DNA of 64,000 bases from Erodium maritimum (Eukaryota; Streptophyta; Magnoliopsida; Geraniales; Geraniaceae). The stretch spans positions 51,542,336 through 51,606,335 of the forward strand of contig OY997592.1 of NCBI GenBank assembly GCA_963921825.1, written 5' to 3'. Position 1 is the stretch's first letter. Each line of letters opens with the position of its first letter. Positions 56,544 through 64,000 of this stretch are shown here, in pieces. The notes beneath the pieces were generated by a model that was given only the letters and a program-made list of their open reading frames with translations, made no database searches and was not told the DNA's origin. The position numbers and the translations under genes are program-made.

Positions 56544-57000
56544 TTAATTGTTTATACATATATCCAGGAATTGGGGTGGAAGGCCTCTCTCTTGCATCAG
56601 GATCACCATTTCTCGACGAATTTCTTCCATTCTATCTAGACGAACACGGAGAGCTTCATTATCCATTTGAGCTCGATGGTTGGCTGATCTCAACTCGAAA
56701 AGCTCAGCTCTGAGCTCGGTGGAGCTCATTTATACATCAGTTTCTCCCTCCGGTGTGATTTTTGCCATTATTGGTCGCGGAATCGTTGGCTCTGATACCA
56801 CTTGTAACGATATAGTTGTATTGATAAATGAAACCAATAAATAAAGAGGATTTGGATTGATTTTCTTAGGAATTAATCTACAATTTCTGGGAATGAAAAC
56901 ATAAAAGAGAAAGCTAAACCCTAAGAAAATACAAGACGATATCGAAATTGATGATAGCCACCAAATAGCAAGGACAGTCTCTACATATAGCACAATCTTT
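56544..57000 (-). mobile_element. Truncated LTR retrotransposon: PBS, gag start and part of LTR
   Basis: The minus strand shows the end of an LTR (complement of tgtaacgatatag at 56803), a PBS (complement of gctctgatacca, 56789-56800), then a gag start MAKITPEGETDV, an in-frame stop, and a coiled segment MSSTELRAELFELRSANHRA to 56544, where similarity ends. Probably Ty3-type by the gag composition. The LTR outer limit, to the right, is not found. Confidence 0.55.
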
Positions 57001-57736
57001 TCCTTGAAAATAGATGACGAGCCTCAGGACCACTTGGTTGCATCCCTCCCACGCAACATAGAGCAGTGATGAAGACGAAGAAGGCGAGTGGCTCCACGTG
57101 AGTCAGTTACACAAAATGTAGCGTTTCACTTATTTGCAACGAAATGAAAATGGAGCAACTGTCAGATGCCTTGGTATGCAAGGTATCGTGACAAAGTCGT
57201 GCCCTAGTTCTGCTTTCTACGAGACGATCCCTTTGTATTAGCATCACCAACAGAGAAGGACTGACCAGCACAGTCGATCACCTGGGCATTAGGATCAGAA
57301 ATTTCCGGATGAATTTATAGTTTGTGTAGTTAGGTGAAAGAGGTCATAGTTAGGTGTAATTTTCCCTTAATTGTTTACCAATTTTACTAATTTTCTTTAA
57401 ATTTTTGTTATTAATTATTCTTAATATTTTTTCGATTTCCACAAAAAATATTAAAAATTTATTAATTTCTAGAAACTAAATTTCTTTTAATTTTATTCAT
57501 TTCCCGAAAAAAAATCTTTAATGTGTTTTATAAATTCTTAATTTTTTATCTTAAAGTTTTATTAATTTATAGAAAAATATTCTTTAAAATTTTATTAATC
57601 TTAAAAAAATATTTATATTACTATTGATTATTTTTAAAATGTTATTAATTTCAAGATTCTTTTTTCTAAAGATGCTTATTATTAATTCTTTTGAAATTTT
57701 ATTAATTTCCCATAAAAATATTTATTATTAATTAAC

Positions 57737-57740
<4 letters not shown>
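57001..57740. other. Unassigned, very AT-rich after 57310
   Basis: 57001-57310 may be more of the LTR of the truncated element. 57360-57740 consists of attaattt/aaattt words with no coding. Confidence 0.4.

Positions 57741-57779
<39 letters not shown>
57741..57779. repeat. (TA)n microsatellite
   Basis: About 19 TA units. Confidence 0.95.
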
Positions 57780-57782
<3 letters not shown>

Positions 57783-59016
57783 TTGCTTCTTAGAACATCT
57801 CAGCTCTTAACGAGGTTGTTGGCTGAAGGAAAAATCTAATATATTAAAAAAAAAATCTTATCAGCCGATTGAAACGAAAAAAAATCCAATCACAAGGCTA
57901 AAAGGAAGGGGCTGAAAGCAACAAAATAAAAAAAATTTCTTCACAATATTGTATCAGATGATCGATAGCGTCGTTGTGAGCTTACCGACAACACCCATCC
58001 TCTAGCGCCTATTCACGACGTTTTGCTCCTTTCTGCTGATGTTTCGTCTCTACCAGCAGCCATCTGCCAGCGAAATGCCCACGACTGGAGATGTTCTTAG
58101 ACAGTCTTCTTGGGTCAACGTCCGGTCGTTGCTAGTTTATCTTCTCAGTCGCGCTTCGTCTCGATCAACCAAAAAAAAAACCCAACAAAACCCCTAAATT
58201 GAAACTTCATATATGAACTTTCCAAAAATCAAAACCCTTAATCATGACAAGTCGTGAGGTCATCTTTGATGGTTGAGGGTTCCTCTAACAGATCTGATTT
58301 GGTGAAGCAAAGAAGTCGTTGGAGAAGAGAACATGTCGGCTCCAATTCGATGTGGTAAGGCGAGCAACTATGTCGATCTCTAATATAGAGAGAGTGAAGA
58401 CGACCATACCCACGTATGTTTCAATCTCTCATTTGGCATGTTTCTCTTTCGTAAGGTTCGACACCAGAGAGAAGTCAGCTTCAAACTACGTCTTTGTTCT
58501 TGGTCATGAACGACAAAGTGAAGTTGCAGATAACCCTTATAATGGTGTGGACGGAGAACAAGGTATGACCAGAGAAAATGGGGTGTCAAAGAGGATGTGG
58601 CTGCAAAGTGTGAATGAAGCATTCGAGATTATGGTTAGAGGATATGCCTGATGGTATTAAGTGTGCGGGTTAAATGGGAAGATATCAAGATGTAAAATGA
58701 TCGCTTGAGAAAGAGTGAGTGTAAAACAAATATATAAAATATTAAAGGGTGCACATGGTCATGGGACTAACATAATGAAATATTTCGTCCTTTTTTCCTT
58801 ATAGATGTTTGTAATCAAAACTTAGCGATATTGTTGGACACTTATGAACTCGAATAACTAATGTACTTGATGAATTTTTTATGAAAACTAAGAGCATTTC
58901 CAATGATAAACCCCTAGATAAACTAAAGAAATAGGCTTGAGTTTCATTTTTCATTTTCTCTCTCCAACTTAAGCAAATTTGTTAAGCATAGCTTTGTACA
59001 GAGTGGTAAACCACTA
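57780..59016. other. Unclassified, weak open frame and possible MITE end
   Basis: A 110-codon open frame at 58319-58651 shows no domain. agagcatttccaatgat at 58891 resembles the terminus type of the MITE at 20507, but no partner end is visible. Confidence 0.35.
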
Positions 59017-59980
59017 GTTTTGTTTTTGATAAGCTAAAAATTTTATTGAGCAATTTTTCTACAAGACTATAGAACAAAGCAAGAAAATATACTAAAAAGA
59101 ACATTTTCCTCAAACCATAACAACTACATAGAGCAAAACAATAACAAAAAAACCCAAACAGGATGCAAACAAAAAACGAGCCTACTTCATGTCCATATTC
59201 AAACAAGTAAACCGGTTGGAGATCGGGACAGGAACAAGTGTTAGAGCCTTTTATGTCGGTTCAAGGTAATCCACGTCCTTCATACCCTCGGAGTCATTCT
59301 TTAATTGAACGAGCGCCAAAGAACAAAGATCAACTGCCTTGTGCCCAACTTTCTTGCTATAACTCCGATTCCTCAAGAAATCTTTTTTCCCAATGTCCAC
59401 AACAAAACGTCTCGTATTACCCCCTTTATTAGCAGAAGTCCTGGCTCTTGTCTAATATAAAACAGTTGATGGGGCAATCATCTTCGATTGTCCCTTCTTT
59501 GGTCGTCCACGTCTCTTTGGCTCAACCCCAGAAGTCGGGAGTTTTAACAAGGCTTCCTTCCAAGGACTACCTTGAATCCCAACAATTGGGTTCGGTTCGT
59601 CCTGAGCTACTGAACCCGAGCCCACAACAAACACCGGCCCAAATCAGTCTCAATCCGTTTAAAAACATTGGCCAAACCTGGATCTTGGGCCTACTCGGTT
59701 GGGCCTTTTTTATGCGCCACTAAAGTTGGGCCACAATCCCTCACTTCACCGTCCACACTACAAGAGGCGACGACACATCCAAACTCATCCTTCTGATACA
59801 AGACCGAACAATCAACCGCTAACGCAGATGTAGTAACTTGGACGGGATGGACTGAATCTGTTTCAACGGATGCCCCCTAAGGATCAAGGGGAATTTGAAC
59901 GGGCGAACACCCATCCATCCGAACTGTAGCAGCCATTGCACCATCACCCGTCTCCTCCACACCATCACCCAACAATTTCA
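59017..59980 (-). mobile_element. LINE 3' fragment, minus strand
   Basis: ttttgtttttgataagctaaaaattttattgagc at 59017 is the complement of an L1 3' end (taataaa-ttt-agcttatc-A run) like that at 20270-20295. On the minus strand 59634-59452 reads a Pro/Ser-rich ORF1-type tail with a basic RRGRPKKGQSK segment. 5' limit not determined and no TSD found. Confidence 0.55.
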
Positions 59981-60538
59981 ATTGATCATTAAATTTAAAA
60001 ATGATTAACTAATATTTAATTTGTCATTTTGATGAACTAAAAATAAAATAAAAGATATCGATCAATTTTTTTACATGTATATTCCTCAACGGTTTCAAAT
60101 ACAACGAATATTAATACATAAAACAATAAATAATGGAAATAAACCAATATAAATTCAAACAACAATATAAATTTAAACAAAAATTAAAATAAAACAATTA
60201 AATTAATGTAATCTTAAATTAATATAATCTAAAATTATTGTATTATTAATTAAATAATCTTATTCTGAAACTAATAAATACAAAATTATTTTATATTAAT
60301 TAGGAAATATTAAATTATGAATAAAAAATTAATATAATCTTAATTAATTAATATTAGATTATGAAATATTAAATTATGGAAACATTAAATAATATATTAT
60401 AATTTATTGAGAAAATTGTTTAATTTCTCTGATTAAGGAAATTATTAATTTTTATCATTAATTAGTGAATCATTAAATGATAATTAGTTAAAGAAACTAA
60501 TTTATTAAGGAAAAGGAAATCTAATATATCATTAACAA
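59981..60538. other. AT-rich intergenic DNA
   Basis: Strongly AT-rich (attaat, aaatta words); no feature. Confidence 0.5.
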
Positions 60539-60540
60539 AT

Positions 60541-60950
60541 TCGGGTGCTACGTGGCGATTCTCCATCAGAGAATTGTGACATTCGATGCGTCGTACGAGT
60601 CGAGGAATCCATAGACGTCGAATTCGGTGTATTCCTATATTTTCACGGATTCAGAATGGCCCAATTCGGGTGCTACCATGCAATTCTCCATTAGAGAATT
60701 GTGACATTCGATGCGTCGTACGAGTCGAGGAATCCATAGACGTCGAATTCGGTCTATTCCTATTTTTTCACGGATTCGAAATGGCCCGATTCGAGTGCTA
60801 CGTGGCGATTCTCCATCAGAGAATTGTGACATTCGATGCGTCATACGAGTCGAGAAATCCATATACGTCGAATTCGGTTTATTCCTATTTTTTTCACGGA
60901 TTCGAAATGGCCCGTATACGTCGAATTCGGGTTATTCCTATTTTTTTTCC
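60541..60950. repeat. 125-bp tandem repeat, 3 copies plus a partial
   Basis: Units begin tcgggtgcta at 60541, 60666 and 60791 (tcgagtgcta); a shortened fourth ends near 60950. The period is not a multiple of three, so the Arg-rich reading frames across it shift at each copy and are not a gene. Confidence 0.9.
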
Positions 60951-60955
60951 ACGCC

Positions 60956-61867
60956 GTCGCCCTCCCCCGCCACCTCCGAACAGCAGCCCCCAGCCGGTCC
61001 ACCGCCTCTACTCCCCCTCCTCACTCCTCCGGTCAGGCTTCTCAATCGAGCACGAACGCCGCGGTCGTGTTTCGCTCCCGCCCGACTCCGCCTGGACCAC
61101 CATCGCCGCCACAGGCCCCCTCGTCTCCAACAGCGACCAGTCCCGATCAGACGAGGTCGGATCTGCCTCTCCCCCATCTCCTCGACTCGGATAGGGCCGG
61201 CCCTGACCAGATCTCCTCACATGCAGAGGTCCGTCGGGTACTTGGGACGTTCGCCCAACACCAGGCGCGTCGCGCCGTTGCTCTCCCGATGCCGCCTGGA
61301 CCGGTTGTTGTTCCCCCTCGGCATCCAGCGCACACGACAGATCTGAAAGACAAGCCGGGCTTGCCCTTGACAGATCTGCTGGACAAGCTGGGCCAGCCAT
61401 TGCCCACCAAGACGGTGTTGGTCGCCGGCGACGATGTTGTACTGGAGGTCTGGCCGTCGTACACTGGCCTCTCGCCCATACCGAGGGAGGGCTACCGGGG
61501 CTTGGGGAACCTTCCCCGACCGATGCAGTGCCCGGCGAACACCCATCTTCCTCTCTCAGCCCGAAAGGAACAGTATGTCAGCCCTATCTGTCCGAGGGTT
61601 GGCGACTCTTGGGGGCCGTCTCCAGAGATGGACAGGTGCATCCCCCCGACCTCGGATCTGAGCGATCCACCTCTGTACCCTGAGGACCGATCGAGAGAGA
61701 TTACCACGGGCGCTGATTTGTTCAGTGCAGGCAATTCAAAGTCTGACTTTTTGGCTAAGGTTAACCAAGACGGGTTAACCACTACTTTGCAGGGGGCGGC
61801 TATGGAGCACCCAACCCGCCACCCAGGCCCACAAAGCCTGACCTCCTGGCTAACATCTATCCTGTGA
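60956..61867 (+). pseudogene. Unrecognised Pro-rich open frame in retroposon
   Basis: About 300 codons after the repeats, rich in P, S, R and D, without transmembrane segments or known motifs. It overlaps other open frames on both strands, a sign of GC bias rather than coding. The next frame (61864-62112) would need a one-base shift. Function unknown. Confidence 0.3.
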
Positions 61868-62497
61868 CTGGGCCGTTGATCCGAGCTCCTCCCGGACCCA
61901 ATGCAATTATGAGGAATGAAGAGGAGACAGATCCACGGGGCTATCCGGCGGACTCTCTGAATACCGGGGCCGGGCCGATGTACTTCTGTCCACTGGAGGT
62001 ACAGAAGCACAGGGGTGACCCGACTGACCCGCCACAGCTCTGGTATCAGCCCGTGGTGGTGGAGGCAACAACTGCTGGAGCGGAGGCACATAAGCCTCCG
62101 ATGGATGAATGATCAATTCCAGCAAGGGTGGGTGTAGTCGGCCTCAGACTATACCTACAGACCCGGGACAGCCAATGCTGGGAGGTCTCGGGAAGCCTGC
62201 ATATTCAGCACCAATTATCGTCATTTATTGTTATTTTTGTTTTAGTTGTTGCGACCTGTTAGTTTCTGTTGGTTTTGGATTTTGGTTTGTTTCCCCCCGT
62301 TACTTTGAAACGACGGTAGGGGGTTGTCTTGAGTTATTGCCCACGAATTTGTGCGGGCTAAAATTATGGGTCCATGAGCGCCGGACTTGCTACGGTCGGC
62401 CTGGACAAATATTTGGAACCCGAGGCGGTCACGCCTCACACTGTTTGATTGCTGATTGGCATTAATGAAATTTCCGGTTACTCGTTTAAAAAAAAAT

Positions 62498-63000
62498 TGG
62501 TACATGGGATCACATGACTAACGAAATAAAATTTCCCGTCTATTTTTACTAACAAAATCACTTGAAGAAGATGAGAATTAAGAGGAAGGAGGCACAGAAA
62601 ATCAGAGGTGCGTGGAGTTGAAAGGGGAAAGGTCAAAATAAAGGGTACGTAATATGAGTAGTTGAAAAAGGTTGAAACATCAATTAGGGGCCATGTGCAC
62701 TGCACATGACCAATTTCCGTCCAAAAATTGAACGGGAGATTCTATATTGAGACAAACGAAACTTTAAAGTAGCGAGATGATGTAAAAAAAGGTTTAGGGT
62801 AGTATAAGTGGAATCTGAAACTTCTAGAATAGTGAGATGGAATTTACCCTAAAGTGAATTATTGTTTCACTCGAACACAAGAAAAATGAAATACGTGTAT
62901 AATTAAGGACAATTAAGTTCAAGCACCGACTTAAACATTTTTAATTTATTTTTTAGGTCTCTCAGCCAGCTCTAAGGCGACTTCTCCACCTCCACGCCGT
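62498..63000. other. Unassigned intergenic DNA
   Basis: The phrase catgg-catgactaacgaaataaa near 62507 resembles 58752-58780, hinting at a diverged repeat. Nothing else seen. Confidence 0.35.
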
Positions 63001-63006
63001 CGTTGC

Positions 63007-63651
63007 GTGCTCTTTCCCGGGACATGTCCCATCCATCCACCACCACCACCACCACCATCTTCTCCCACATCTCCTCTGGTGATCCCTCTCCGGATCCCCT
63101 CATGGAACGAACGTGGTGAGAGATCAAAGGAAGTTTGTTACATCACCACCGTGTGTTGTGGCTCTTCCATGGTCCCACACCTCCTCCTTTGTTTTCAGAC
63201 CACCAATTCCACTGGGAGGACGGAAAGGGCTCTAGCGACAAGAGAGGGTCGGACTCGACCACTATGGCCCCTTGGACTGGGTACTTTCAGCCTCCGCTCT
63301 AGGTCATGTAAATCGGGATCAAGGGTTGGTATTGAAGGCGTGTCCGCCAAAGTAAGACAGTGGTGTCTCCTTCAGAGTGTCGGCAATAGCTGGTGGAAGA
63401 TTGGCAACGACGCTATGCTATCTTGGGTCAAGAATATGAGCTTTTATTGGTCCAAAAAACCAAGCGAGGTATGCTACGTAGTCTCACCATGTCCAGTGAA
63501 TATTAGACGAGAAAGTGGGACATTGTTGAGGAGACACGTCTCGTCCCAAGGAAATTTGGCACAACCTGATCCCAAGTCTCATCCTCTTCCTAGGGACCTC
63601 TTTGGATGCCTGACATCATCCTCACCTCCATACAATAGTCTCCCCCGATGA
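63007..63651 (+). other. 214-codon open frame of uncertain status
   Basis: It starts with a Pro-run (His/Pro from a cca microsatellite at 63036-63056) and shows no domain, no introns and no close upstream promoter. A short stretch reading IPSWNERGERSKE loosely recalls the start of LINE endonucleases, which would make this another retroposon relic. Probably not a gene. Confidence 0.3.
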
Positions 63652-64000
63652 ACCATTGTGTTCGCTAGACAAAATAGGTCTTTCTAATTCGAGCCAAGAA
63701 AAGTGTAACCATTGATTGTAATGCGTCTCCATTAAAAAAGGGAATCATTTCTCATATGTCACTTTAACTATCCGGGATTTTTAGTTACAAGATCAACGCT
63801 TCAAGTCTCTCCAAAATTATGTCTCACCATTCCCGTTTGAATCAATTATATTATTGTTTCGACAATAGTGCTTTGAGTCCTCATTATTATACTAAGGCTT
63901 TTACCTTTATTGGAGTCATTTGACTGTAACCATTTTTTTTCTTCTGCTTTAACTGTTTGTGCTTAATCCAAACTTGTTTTTAGGTTTTTTCTTTTACTAA
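63652..64000. other. Unassigned window end
   Basis: AT-rich, no feature recognised. Confidence 0.4.

Larger units (their letters stand above)
60541..62497 (+). mobile_element. Retroposon headed by tandem repeats, A-tailed
   Basis: The 125-bp array leads into a GC-rich body (60950-62110) and a T-rich 3' UTR ending cattaatgaaatttccggttactcgttt plus A9 at 62488-62496. The body has an open frame (60836-61867, 343 codons, Pro/Ser/Arg-rich) and a second frame 61864-62112; neither shows a domain I know. The 5' array plus A-tail layout fits a non-autonomous LINE-like retroposon. TSD not found. Confidence 0.55.

Noticed and set aside
61008-62125. Several 75-200-codon minus-strand frames
   Set aside because: They oppose the plus-strand retroposon body and reflect GC-rich composition; no motif.
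1-64000. tRNA genes
   Set aside because: I looked for A/B-box style tRNA structures in the gene-bearing and intergenic parts and found none I could support; PBS sequences only resemble tRNA 3' ends.

Overview
This is nuclear DNA from a flowering plant, most likely a eudicot. Evidence: two multi-exon genes with plant-type short exons and AT-rich introns, plant Ty1/copia elements primed by initiator-Met tRNA, plant L1 LINEs with an RRM (and in one case a DUF4283-like region) in ORF1, PIF/Harbinger and Mutator-like DNA transposons, and a plant U-snRNA-type upstream sequence element (USE). I cannot name the species. Most of the 64 kb is nested transposon debris. Only three host genes look intact, all between about 38 and 48.7 kb.

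Host genes. (1) A complete CIPK3-type protein kinase, + strand, 39342-42611, 14 coding exons, 439 aa; every exon junction joins in frame. (2) A complete oligoribonuclease (DEDD 3'-5' exoribonuclease), - strand, 48296-44477, 8 exons, 233 aa, whose first intron appears to be GC-AG. (3) Immediately divergent from it, a candidate RNase MRP RNA gene, + strand, about 48431-48664. It has a USE, a TATA box at Pol III spacing, CR-I and CR-V that can form the P4 helix, a 9-bp P1 helix and a T-run terminator. CIPK3 and the exonuclease converge tail to tail, with a small retroposon between them.

Transposon layout. 1-4311: a minus-oriented long LTR inserted in a plus-oriented LTR of a related family. 4395-4500: a FKBP62/ROF1-like exon fragment. 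5109-~17911: copia element B (+), carrying copia A (-, 6743-12392, TSD ctacc), which itself carries a 980-bp LTR-like insert (7363-8342, TSD gcttc). B also carries a solo LTR (13043-15174, TSD attgt) and a hAT-like insert (~16431-17490). 18625-20296: an RRM-only LINE derivative with a 14-bp TSD. 20507-28590: probably one MITE split by a retroposon, which was in turn split by a 2.9-kb solo LTR (21518-24463, TSD aaagg) and by a LINE (25636-28357, 13-bp TSD). 28.9-30.1 kb: a decayed CCHC-knuckle ORF1-like relic. 30119-30468: a foldback MITE. 31205-32543 and 36315-37848: two inverted copies of one Mutator-like foldback element filled with TTTATCA-type repeats, each with a 10-bp TSD. 34.5-35.1 kb: CTT microsatellite and short tandem repeats. 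35.85-36.31 kb: a Harbinger transposase N-terminal fragment cut by the second foldback element.

Downstream of the MRP RNA gene a retroposon (48796-56428, 15-bp TSD) hosts copia element C (48996-54717, TSD attgg), whose two LTRs are the most alike in the window. The rest (56.4-64 kb) is a truncated LTR element, AT-rich DNA, a reverse-strand LINE 3' end, a retroposon headed by 125-bp tandem repeats, and DNA I cannot classify.

All repeat boundaries given as exact are supported by TG...CA ends and/or matching target-site duplications read directly from the sequence. Family assignments come from protein motifs recognised by eye; no database search was run.
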